From Symmachiella macrocystis (lineage in GTDB: Bacteria; Planctomycetota; Planctomycetia; Planctomycetales; Planctomycetaceae), in assembly GCF_007860075.1 (NCBI RefSeq), contig NZ_SJPP01000003.1, positions 248,001 through 312,000 on the forward strand: 64,000 nt of DNA. Direction: 5' to 3'. The translations under genes and the position numbers were made by a program. Positions 18,418-25,975 of the stretch are shown piece by piece. How positions within the stretch are numbered: position 1 is the stretch's first letter; the number at the start of each line of letters is the position of its first letter. The notes under the pieces are model-generated. The model saw only the letters and a program-made list of their open reading frames with translations, did not search any database and was not told the DNA's origin.

Positions 18418-19059
18418 TCACGCAGCTTGTTGCCGTTTACGTCGCCAGCCGTAGCCGACCAGGGCGATGCCGCCGATGCCGAGGAGGGCGAAGGTGCTCG
18501 GTTCGGGGACGGCTGCGGCCATCTCAATGCTGAAACTAGGACCGTACACGCCGGGGTTGCCTGCCGTAGCCGAGGTCGGCCGAACGAAACCTGAACCAAT
18601 CGAAGAAAATCTACCACCTGCAAAGGTGATGTTTGGGTCGACGCTTTGGGTCACACCGAAAGCTAAGCGGTCAGTGTTCGTGGAGAAATTCTCGCCGCCT
18701 ACGATATACCCATTTCCAGCCACAAGATTCAGCGGGCTGATTGCAACCGTCCGCCAAATTCCGTCAAGAGTCGCAGCGGTTCCTGACGGTATCGCCACGG
18801 AGTCAAGTAACGTTCCATCGGGCGCCCAAATACCGACCGTGTGCCCGACGGACAGGCCGTCTTGATTCTCGTCAAACCACGACAGGCCTGTAACGGTGAT
18901 GGGATTGATGACATCGAATTGCCAACCAACACTTTGGTTCAGGTTGACCCCGTTGTTACCCGTTGATGTATCAAAATCTAGAATAGGTCCAGCATTCGCC
19001 GCCTGAATGGGGACGGTGAGACAACAAATGACAGCGGCAGAAAGAAATCTACGGTTCAT
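18418..19059 (-). CDS. PEP-CTERM sorting domain protein 1
   Basis: ATG 19059 has a GAGG site 6-7 bases upstream and opens a signal peptide (MNRRFLSAAVICCLTVPIQAANA); the frame continues further upstream but without reason to be used. The 213-residue product ends with the PEP-CTERM signal: VPEPSTFALLGIGG, a hydrophobic helix and the basic tail WRRKRQQAA. This signal is recognised by exosortase, which cleaves at PEP and probably hands the protein to the cell surface or matrix; no exosortase gene is in the window. The middle (about 30-180) is a beta-rich domain with the phrase VTGLSWFDENQDGLS, reminiscent of DUF4082-like secreted domains, stated with low confidence. It is unrelated to the next two PEP-CTERM genes except at its C-terminus. 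Confidence 0.85.
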   Translation of the reverse strand: MNRRFLSAAVICCLTVPIQAANAGPILDFDTSTGNNGVNLNQSVGWQFDVINPITVTGLSWFDENQDGLSVGHTVGIWAPDGTLLDSVAIPSGTAATLDGIWRTVAISPLNLVAGNGYIVGGENFSTNTDRLAFGVTQSVDPNITFAGGRFSSIGSGFVRPTSATAGNPGVYGPSFSIEMAAAVPEPSTFALLGIGGIALVGYGWRRKRQQAA

Positions 19060-19252
19060 ACGGACCTCACGAAAAAAGGAAGACAAATCTGTTGTTGGCT
19101 CCCCATCATGCAATGTCACAACCGGGATATCAAGCAAAAACACCCCAGATGCCACAAACTGCCAAATGGCGGTTTGTAGACCGCAATGTCTAGATTGCAG
19201 AGGAGGCGGCCAGTGCACAAAATAGCCCGCGAATCGGCAGGCATACGACACG

Positions 19253-19283
19253 AAAAAACCGCCGACGCATAACGCCAACGGTT
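19253..19283 (-). terminator. Intrinsic terminator of PEP-CTERM gene 2
   Basis: On the minus strand an AACCGTTGGCG/CGTCGGCGGTT-type stem is followed by six T residues, 35 bases past the stop codon. It is homologous to those at 18364 and 20553. Confidence 0.85.
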
Positions 19284-19317
19284 GGTCCTGCCACACCATG
19301 TTCTTTGACAATTTGTT

Positions 19318-20007
19318 TCACGCAGCCTGTTGCCGTTTGCGTCGGTAGCCGTAACCGACCAGGGCCAGGCCGCCGATGCCGAGCAGGGCGAAGGTGCTGG
19401 GTTCGGGGACGGCTGAATCTAGCGGTGTAATCCGGCTGGCGGTAGCATATACAAAACCATTGCCATCGAGTTGAAGCACGATTTCACCTGAGCCGCTGGC
19501 GACCACTGAGTTCCAAGTAATGAAGTCACCGTTCGTGAAGCCATCCGAAATTGCATTGTATTGGTTACCGTTGGGAGTTGAATCCCCGAAGCTTCCATTG
19601 ATCGCGTAGTCGCCAACAGGACCACTGGAAGCTCTCCGTACTCCTATATGGTCTATCTGATAAGCAGCACCTGCAATTAGCCCGCTAAAAGTGATCGAGA
19701 GGGAACTTCTTCCACCTAAAAAAGTGTCTGCGGCAGCATCGCCATCAATCCAGGCAGTGTCCCCATTCGACCAAGGCGAATTAAAAATGTCATCATTCCA
19801 GCCGCTGGAAAAACTTACACTGACGCCAGTGACCACATTGTTTGAATCGACGAGTGCAGTTGTGCCAGATGGTGCAGCAATCGTATTCCAGGTTCCACCG
19901 AAAGTTGGTGCATTCGCCGAATCGTTGTAGTCAATCAAAATCATCCCCGCCTGAGCAGAGGAAACCAAACCAAGACTGACCAAACCGGCAAGAAGAACGT
20001 GTTTCAT
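19318..20007 (-). CDS. PEP-CTERM sorting domain protein 2
   Basis: This 229-residue protein has a signal peptide ending near SSAQA and a C-terminal PEP-CTERM signal (VPEPSTFALLGIGG, helix, YRRKRQQAA). The mature part begins MILIDYNDSANAPTFGGTWN and is a beta-rich secreted domain of unknown function. It is a close paralogue of the gene at 20607-21302, differing at scattered positions and by a few codon-sized indels (for example near residues 95-100 and 126-132). Both coding and flanking DNA are duplicated, so the pair arose by tandem duplication. It should be exported and processed by an exosortase encoded elsewhere. Confidence 0.87.
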   Translation of the reverse strand: MKHVLLAGLVSLGLVSSAQAGMILIDYNDSANAPTFGGTWNTIAAPSGTTALVDSNNVVTGVSVSFSSGWNDDIFNSPWSNGDTAWIDGDAAADTFLGGRSSLSITFSGLIAGAAYQIDHIGVRRASSGPVGDYAINGSFGDSTPNGNQYNAISDGFTNGDFITWNSVVASGSGEIVLQLDGNGFVYATASRITPLDSAVPEPSTFALLGIGGLALVGYGYRRKRQQAA

Positions 20008-20267
20008 GGGGAAGAATCTCTGAATCGAACGTGGTGCTGAAAATGAGTCGCTTGCCTATTTCGAGTCACCATTGTGCCCCAGGACAACCCGCATAGCAAG
20101 CAAAAACGGCACAATTCCTACAAACTGCCCAGACTGAGATATGCGGACCGGCATGTCGGGATATGCGGTGTGGCGTACACGGCGGAAAACAGCCAGCGAA
20201 TCGGCGAGCGTGAAGCAGACAAACCCGCCGACCTTGCAAAGCGGCGGCGTCTAAGCGTTGCTCAAAC

Positions 20268-20284
20268 GGGTGTAGCCTACACCC
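20268..20284. promoter_or_regulatory. Perfect palindrome upstream of PEP-CTERM gene 2
   Basis: GGGTGTAGCCTACACCC reads the same on both strands except the central base. A decayed form (AGGTGCAGCCTACACCC) is at the matching place before gene 3, near 21565. It may be an operator, but lies about 260 bases upstream of the start codon. Confidence 0.4.
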
Positions 20285-20414
20285 GCAAGCAAATTCTATC
20301 CGTAAAAAACGCGAGAAAACGGGGTGTAGCGGGCGTTGATGGCGAGCGATACCGAGGAGCGTTTGAGCCTATAAAGTAAGCGGTTTGAGCGACTTTTCGC
20401 AATCCCCGAATCCG

Positions 20415-20430
20415 TTATTCAACAACCTTG
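20415..20430 (-). repeat. Copy of the 3' end of the ABC ATPase gene, fossil 2
   Basis: These 16 bases equal positions 21710-21725, and the eight bases before them also match the intergenic bases at 21702-21709. The copy marks the junction between the two duplication units. Confidence 0.75.
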
Positions 20431-20552
20431 GTGGGATCACGACATAACAGCAGGTATATGGTCGTATCGCTACAGCTAGTTGGTGCGGTCCCACATTGGT
20501 CGTCTTTCCCCAATTCTCCCACTATGTTTGGGGATGGATGGCTTCAGCGCAC

Positions 20553-20584
20553 AAAAAACCGCCGACGCTTGGGCGCCGACGGTT
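20553..20584 (-). terminator. Intrinsic terminator of PEP-CTERM gene 3
   Basis: It has the same 11-bp stem as the terminator at 18364 and six T residues on the minus strand, 23 bases after the stop codon. Confidence 0.85.
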
Positions 20585-20606
20585 GGAAGTTCTTTGACAA
20601 TCTGTT

Positions 20607-21302
20607 TCACGCAGCTTGTTGCCGTTTGCGTCGCCAGCCGTAACCGACCAGGGCCAAACCACCGATGCCGAGCAGGGCGAACGTGGAAGGCTCGGGGACG
20701 GCTGAATCCAGCGGAGTAATCCGGCTGGCGGAAGCATATGCAAAACCATTGCCATCGAGTTGAAGCACGATTTCACCTGAGCCGCTGGCGACCACTGAGT
20801 TCCAAGTAATGAAGTCACCGTTCGTGAAGCCATCCGAAGTCGCATCGTATTGATTACCGCTTGGAGTAGAATCCCCGAAGCTTCCATTGATCGTGTAGTT
20901 GCCAACGGGATTACTGGAAGATGCCCGTACTCCTATATGGTCTATCTGATATGCAGCACCTGCGATTAGCCCGCTAAAAGTGATCGAGACGGAACTTCCA
21001 CTGCTAGAGTTTAAAAAAGTGTCTGCGGCAGCATCGCCATCAATCCAGGCAGTGTCCCCATTCGACCAAGGCGAATTGCTATTGGTATTAAACCAGACGC
21101 TGGAAAAACTTACACTGACGCCAGTGGCCACATTGTTTGAGTCGACGAGTGCAGTCGTGCCCGATGGTGCAGCAATCGTATTCCAGGTCCCACCGAAAGT
21201 TGGTGCAATCGCCGAGTCATTGTAGTCAATTAAAATCATCCCCGCCTGAGTAGAGGAAACCAAACCAAGACTGACCAAACCGGCAAGAAGAATGTGTTTC
21301 AT
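20607..21302 (-). CDS. PEP-CTERM sorting domain protein 3
   Basis: The ATG at 21302 is taken because it aligns with the start of the paralogue (MKHILLAGLVSLGLVSSTQA against MKHVLLAGLVSLGLVSSAQA); no strong ribosome site is visible. The 231-residue product has the same layout as protein 2: signal peptide, beta-rich domain starting GMILIDYNDSA, and the VPEPSTFALLGIGG signal with helix and WRRKRQQAA tail. Differences lie mainly in a Ser/Asn-rich loop around residues 95-105. Its basic tail and terminator match protein 1 more closely than protein 2, suggesting exchange among the three C-terminal segments. Confidence 0.87.
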   Translation of the reverse strand: MKHILLAGLVSLGLVSSTQAGMILIDYNDSAIAPTFGGTWNTIAAPSGTTALVDSNNVATGVSVSFSSVWFNTNSNSPWSNGDTAWIDGDAAADTFLNSSSGSSVSITFSGLIAGAAYQIDHIGVRASSSNPVGNYTINGSFGDSTPSGNQYDATSDGFTNGDFITWNSVVASGSGEIVLQLDGNGFAYASASRITPLDSAVPEPSTFALLGIGGLALVGYGWRRKRQQAA

Positions 21303-21709
21303 GATGAATCTTTGAATCCAATGCGATGCTAAAGGTGAGTTGCTTGCCTTTTTCTGAGTCACTATTGTGGCCCAAGACAACCCGGAAATCAAGCGGAAGT
21401 GGCACAATCCCTAAAATCTGCCCAGAGTGAGATATGCGGACTGGCATGTCGGGATATGCGGTTGGCGTTCGCGGCGGGAAACAGCCAGCGAATCTGCAGG
21501 CGTGAAACAGACGACTAACCTCGCCGAACTTGCCACTCGGCGGCGTCTAAGTGGCGTTCAAACAGGTGCAGCCTACACCCTGCCACAAAATCCCCCCCAA
21601 TAAACGCGGGAAAACCGGGTGTAGCGGGCGTTGTTTACGAGCGATGCCGAGGAGTGTTTGAGCCTATAAAATAGGCGAATCGAGCGATTTTTGGTAATTC
21701 TCGAATCCG

Positions 21710-22369
21710 TTATTCAACAACCTTGCCGGCGGCCATGTGAATCGTCCTCTTTGCCCGCGATGCCGCTTCGTCATCGTGTGTCACCAGCAGCACGGCTCCA
21801 CCATCATTCGCAAATTCCGTGAGGTGCCCCAGCACTGCTTCCGCATTTTCGCGATCCAGGTTACCGGTCGGTTCGTCCGCCAAGATCAACTTCGGCTGAT
21901 TCAAAAGCGCCCGCGCCAGCGCGGTTCGCTGACGTTCGCCGACGCTCAATTGTCCCGGCACGTGATGCAGACGATGCTCCAACCCAAACTTGGCCAGCAA
22001 CTGGGCGGCCCGCTGCTTCGCATCGGCGGGATGCGTGGGGATCGAAGCGGCGAGCACGTTGTCCAGCACGCTGAGGTAGGGAATCAAGTGGAACTGCTGA
22101 AACACAAAGCCGATTTCTGTCGAGCGGAAGTGCGCGCGGGCGTCGGAAGCCATTTTGTAGGGGTCCTGCTCGTTGATCAGGACTGTCCCCCCATCGGGTG
22201 CCAACAAGCCGCCGGCTAGCAACAAGAGCGTCGTTTTTCCCGACCCACTCTGGCCCCGCACGGCGGTAAATTCTCCTGCCGCCAACTCGAGACTGACACC
22301 ATCCAACGCGCGGACGGTACCGCTGGCTGAGGGGTAGAATTTTTGCACGTCCGTGACTGATAACAGCAT
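21710..22369 (-). CDS. ABC transporter ATP-binding protein (LolD/MacB type)
   Basis: The ATG at 22369 opens MLLSVTDVQKFYPSASG; an in-frame TTG nine bases earlier is less likely. The 219-residue ATPase has Walker A GQSGSGKTTLL, the ABC signature as LSVGERQ, Walker B LILADEPTGNLD and the switch His in LVTHD. Spacing and the ADEPTGNLD sequence place it in the LolD/FtsE/MacB group, which powers export or release at the membrane without moving substrate through a classical pore. It is the last gene of a three-gene operon after the permease (82-base gap) and a membrane-anchored partner. Its final codons were copied into the neighbouring PEP-CTERM region. Confidence 0.9.
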   Translation of the reverse strand: MLLSVTDVQKFYPSASGTVRALDGVSLELAAGEFTAVRGQSGSGKTTLLLLAGGLLAPDGGTVLINEQDPYKMASDARAHFRSTEIGFVFQQFHLIPYLSVLDNVLAASIPTHPADAKQRAAQLLAKFGLEHRLHHVPGQLSVGERQRTALARALLNQPKLILADEPTGNLDRENAEAVLGHLTEFANDGGAVLLVTHDDEAASRAKRTIHMAAGKVVE

Positions 22370-22451
22370 AAGTTGCAAATCGATGTGCTTGAATGTTCAA
22401 GAAAATCGCCCCGCTGAATAGGGACGGTATGAATGCAGCGGTCGCGGGAGG

Positions 22452-23798
22452 TTAATCGCCCTGCAAAACAATCGCCGGATCCTGCCGGGCCGCCAACATG
22501 GCCGGCAACCAACTGGCCAGCCCCGAAAGCAACGGCGCGATAATGACCGCCAGCAACAACAGCTGTGGTTCAAACAGCCGCGCGGACTTCACCGACGTGG
22601 TCGCAAAATCGCTCCAGGAAACGCCAACCAAGTACCCGGCGGCATAACCCAGCAACGCGCCGGCGAGTCCAATCAAGATAGCCTTGCCCAGAAAAATCAA
22701 CAGAATCTGCGTCGACTTCAAACCAATCGCCCGCAAAATGCCGATTTCGTTGCTCCGCTGGCGGACGTTCATCAACGCCAAAAAACCGATCCAAACCCCG
22801 CAACCGATCATCACCACCGGCACCAGCACGGCGGCGAACTCCTCGGTCTGTTTTTCCACGAGTTGCCGCCCCGCGGTCTCGCGCTCAAGCGTTTCCCGAC
22901 CCGCTTCTTGTTCATGTTTTAGGGCCGCTGCGGCAGTCGATTGTGCTTTGTTGCGTGCTTCGGCGCGAGCCAACGCCGGAGGGCCACGTTCGATAACTTG
23001 CGTGCCGGGCAAGATGGCAGCGATGTCCTTGCGGATTTCAGCAAGGCGATCTTGAGTTGCGCAGTTGCATTCCAACGCCAAAATCGCGTTGACGAGATTT
23101 TGCATGCCGAGCATTTCTTGCGCTTCGGTCAAATTCACCCACACAGTACTATCGTCCGCTGTCCCGCGTTCGGGATAGGTCTCGGTGATTTTGAATTCAC
23201 GATCCATCAACGTCACCGTATCGCCGACCTTCAGCCCCGCCTGCTTGTGCAATTGATAGCCCAAAACCATCGTGCCGGCCGGAACATGGTCCAGCAACGG
23301 TTTTTTAGGATCCCGATGCGCCTGCGGAACTTCGCCACGGGTCCCGGTCAGCAAGATCGTGCGATCGTACTCCTCCCACCGCAGCTTTTTGGAGACGATC
23401 GGCAGCAAGTGATTGATGGTCACTATCCGTGATTCGGCCAGGGTGGTGACAAACTTTTCCGGCATCGACTTCGACGCAGTCCCCTCAACATGCAACTCGT
23501 TGAGGTCCTGGTCCTGCGGAAGAATGAGAATATTGAAACCCAGCCCTTTGGTGATCTTCCGCATGGCGTCGTTCAATTTGGCACCGGCGGCGGCGACCTC
23601 TTTTTCTTTTTCGACAATAGCCTGTTCGACGTCCGCCTGTTTAGCCGCCAGCAACTCGCCCGTGCGGAGTTCGTTGCCCCGCACCAACGTCATTGCCCCC
23701 ACAAGCGAACCAACGGCAACCGCCACCGACAGCAATCCCAACAGAAAATTGAGTTTGCGATGAGCGATTTCTCGAACGACCAAACGCCAAACATTCAT
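22452..23798 (-). CDS. ABC transporter permease (LolE/MacB/FtsX type)
   Basis: The 448-residue protein has the layout of this superfamily: one N-terminal helix (about 18-38), a large periplasmic part (about 40-310) that includes Ala/Glu/Lys-rich coiled-coil stretches, and three C-terminal helices. The cytosolic coupling region is visible as MNVRQRSNEIGILRAIGLKSTQI. It pairs with the ATPase encoded just downstream. Substrates in this class include lipoproteins, peptides and cell-wall regulators. The upstream gene for a TM-anchored exported protein suggests a dedicated partner. Start is ATG 23798. Confidence 0.88.
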   Translation of the reverse strand: MNVWRLVVREIAHRKLNFLLGLLSVAVAVGSLVGAMTLVRGNELRTGELLAAKQADVEQAIVEKEKEVAAAGAKLNDAMRKITKGLGFNILILPQDQDLNELHVEGTASKSMPEKFVTTLAESRIVTINHLLPIVSKKLRWEEYDRTILLTGTRGEVPQAHRDPKKPLLDHVPAGTMVLGYQLHKQAGLKVGDTVTLMDREFKITETYPERGTADDSTVWVNLTEAQEMLGMQNLVNAILALECNCATQDRLAEIRKDIAAILPGTQVIERGPPALARAEARNKAQSTAAAALKHEQEAGRETLERETAGRQLVEKQTEEFAAVLVPVVMIGCGVWIGFLALMNVRQRSNEIGILRAIGLKSTQILLIFLGKAILIGLAGALLGYAAGYLVGVSWSDFATTSVKSARLFEPQLLLLAVIIAPLLSGLASWLPAMLAARQDPAIVLQGD

Positions 23799-23870
23799 GG
23801 AATTGATTCTTTAGAGCGAAAACTCGGAGACTGCCAGGAGGTAACTTTGTACCGCGATTCGAGCGATACG

Positions 23871-25091
23871 TTAAGTCTTCTTGCGAAACAGGAAAATGCT
23901 GGCACCAATGATGACAACCACGGCAAAGCCACCGAACATCAACAAGTTGGTCCACAAAGGACTCAGTTTGGGAAAATAGTAGACTCTCGTATCGAGGTGA
24001 TTAAGGCTTTCCTCAGCAGGTTCTGTCGATTCACTTGCAACCGATTCGCTTGCAAGGATGGCCACGCTCGTAGTGGGATTTTCCGTAGTGGTTGGATCTG
24101 TGGTCGTTGTTTCATCCGTCGTAGCTGATGGTTGAATGTCTTCCGTAAAACCGCCTAACCCGGCCAACGGGGGCAATGCTTTGTCGATCTCGACTTCTTG
24201 CTCAACAAGTCCATCCCAGTCGACCGCCATGACCAAATCGACGCCCGGGTTTTGGTCTTTGACAGTACAGGTGCACGGGCCGGTGAGATCGACGCCCGCC
24301 TGCTGCACGTTCTCGGTTGTGATTCCGCCGCCGATGAGGGCATACAACACACGGCCGCGACCAAAGACTGGAAACGCCATTGGCTCGTTGAGATCATGCA
24401 AATCTTCTTCGGAGCCAAGCAACATCTCGACGAACATTTTTTCCGCTGGATCATCCCGAGCCACACGAATCGTCGAAAAGTCGAGCTTTAAGGCCAGCGG
24501 ATCGATGGAGACTTCGTCCAGATCCTCGGGAGCAATTTCCGGCAACTTCAAGGTCTGGGCCATTTGCTCCGCATGTGTTTCAACAAGCTTAAAAGCAGCT
24601 TCATCCTTTTCCTGGTCCCCACTTTCCAGCAACACCAACACAGCCGTGTCGCCGGTAAGCAAACGGCGGGCGATTTCCCGGCGCGTGGGTGAATCCAGCA
24701 ATCGTTGCACGTTCTCCTCCAATAGCGGCCCGGCAAAAGCGTCGACCGGAATGCGTGTGGGGAGCGGGTATCGGGCCACCAGCCAAGGGAGCGTCTCGGT
24801 TTCTTGAGACTCCCAAATCTTGATCAGTTGCGGATCAGGATCAGCGTCCAAATCGACAAGCGTTAGATTCACATTGGCATGGACCTTGCCCGCATGGCCG
24901 TCGCTGGAGAGCAAATCGGCAACCGCCTGTTGATCCTCGGATAAAGGACCGCGATGGTACACAAGCACTTCATACGGATCGGACACCCAACGCTCTAGGG
25001 CATAACGAAACACTGGCACCGAACAGGCCAAGGCAGGAACGGCGAATGCTAAACAGAGCGTCGCAACGATCACAACAGTCGACTTTTTCAC
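23871..25091 (-). CDS. Exported, C-terminally anchored protein of the ABC operon, function unknown
   Basis: A GTG at 25091 with a GGAG site about 8 bases upstream opens a good signal peptide (MKKSTVVIVATLCLAFAVPALA). The mature 406-codon product starts CSVPVFRYALERW and has a large extracytoplasmic domain (about 22-320), a low-complexity Thr/Ser/Glu stretch (about 320-365) and one C-terminal helix (about 380-400) before RKKT. Cys22 directly after the signal peptide makes a lipoprotein possible, although the residues before it (ALAC) fit both types of cleavage. Repeated acidic segments and a CTC pair near residue 278 are seen. I do not recognise the domain. Gene order implies it works with the ABC transporter. 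Confidence 0.75.
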   Translation of the reverse strand: MKKSTVVIVATLCLAFAVPALACSVPVFRYALERWVSDPYEVLVYHRGPLSEDQQAVADLLSSDGHAGKVHANVNLTLVDLDADPDPQLIKIWESQETETLPWLVARYPLPTRIPVDAFAGPLLEENVQRLLDSPTRREIARRLLTGDTAVLVLLESGDQEKDEAAFKLVETHAEQMAQTLKLPEIAPEDLDEVSIDPLALKLDFSTIRVARDDPAEKMFVEMLLGSEEDLHDLNEPMAFPVFGRGRVLYALIGGGITTENVQQAGVDLTGPCTCTVKDQNPGVDLVMAVDWDGLVEQEVEIDKALPPLAGLGGFTEDIQPSATTDETTTTDPTTTENPTTSVAILASESVASESTEPAEESLNHLDTRVYYFPKLSPLWTNLLMFGGFAVVVIIGASIFLFRKKT

Positions 25092-25251
25092 AACAGGCTC
25101 TCCGGGAGATGCGTGAAGGAATGAACGAGCGGGAGATTACAAAACACCCCGCCCGACATTGTACGGTCCCCACGCCTCCGCGTCGATGTTCCCGGTCCCC
25201 TCTGCTGCTGATATCGGGGCGCTTCATACTTTATTCGTCCAATCATATCCC

Positions 25252-25638
25252 TCATTTCGCCGATACGGTCGCCAATGCATGTTCCACCATCGAGACCAAC
25301 GCATCGACGGTGAGCATGTTTTTAATTCCCTCGACCGAAGGATCGGCCCGGAGCTGATCGATATCCAGAAACGGAAAAGCGGACTGAAACCGCTGGGCGG
25401 ATGCCTCCGTGAGATTTCCAGCATCGTTGGTTTCCAAAAACCCGGCGGTGGTCAAATTTTGAAATTTCAGGTCGATACCGAATATCTTCTGGCACTGAAA
25501 CGACAGATCCAACAAATCGATCGATTCCCCCTGTAAGTCATGAAAGAATCGGGAAGAGGGTTCCACCTCATCCGCATCAAGCCCCAGCACGTCCATCAGT
25601 GATTGCTGCATTTCCACATAAATTTCGTCGCGTGTCAT
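25252..25638 (-). CDS. Acyl carrier protein-like protein
   Basis: ATG 25638 follows a GGGGGA site and gives 128 residues; the longer frame adds a hydrophobic stretch unlike a carrier protein. Residues about 1-80 match the acyl carrier fold with the 4'-phosphopantetheine attachment Ser39 in LQGESIDLLDL (usual form GxDSL). Such proteins carry acyl or aminoacyl groups as thioesters. The 45-residue C-terminal extension, beyond the normal 80 or so, includes a helical segment and is unusual. No ketosynthase or synthetase gene is adjacent; the neighbour is a divergent membrane glycosyltransferase. A role in a specialised lipid or in surface glycan acylation is possible but unproven. Confidence 0.75.
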   Translation of the reverse strand: MTRDEIYVEMQQSLMDVLGLDADEVEPSSRFFHDLQGESIDLLDLSFQCQKIFGIDLKFQNLTTAGFLETNDAGNLTEASAQRFQSAFPFLDIDQLRADPSVEGIKNMLTVDALVSMVEHALATVSAK

Positions 25639-25975
25639 CAAATTTCCCCCGAACAAAAAACACTCATAACAGATCGTATTTGATGCACACAATAACGCAT
25701 CACTACTCATCCGTAAAGACGTTTTCGTGGGGAGATTCAGGCCTTCCCCAGTTACCGAAACGCTTTGCGGTCAGAAATCCGCCAGAAACGCTACCTCAGT
25801 CAACAGCAAACGGCTATTCCAGCCGCTCACGTTTGAATGGGGCAACCTATTCTCCCTAACATTCGGAGATTCGCGTTGCTGGCGTTAATTCCGCCGAGTG
25901 TCGATAATCCAGACCAGTAGCCACATCCTTGCAGTTCCTCAAATCAAACACCCGCCCAGCGCTGCGGATTAATTT

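Larger units (their letters stand above)
19253..20430. repeat. Tandem duplication unit, copy A
   Basis: The terminator, PEP-CTERM gene 2 and about 400 bases of upstream DNA resemble positions 20553-21725 throughout, by eye at roughly 85 percent. Both units end with the same bases reaching into the 3' end of the ABC ATPase gene (20407-20430 and 21702-21725). Confidence 0.8.

Noticed and set aside
20041-20414. Coding potential upstream of PEP-CTERM gene 2
   Set aside because: A 101-codon frame at 20074-20379 is not kept in the matching region before gene 3, so the duplicated DNA is non-coding.
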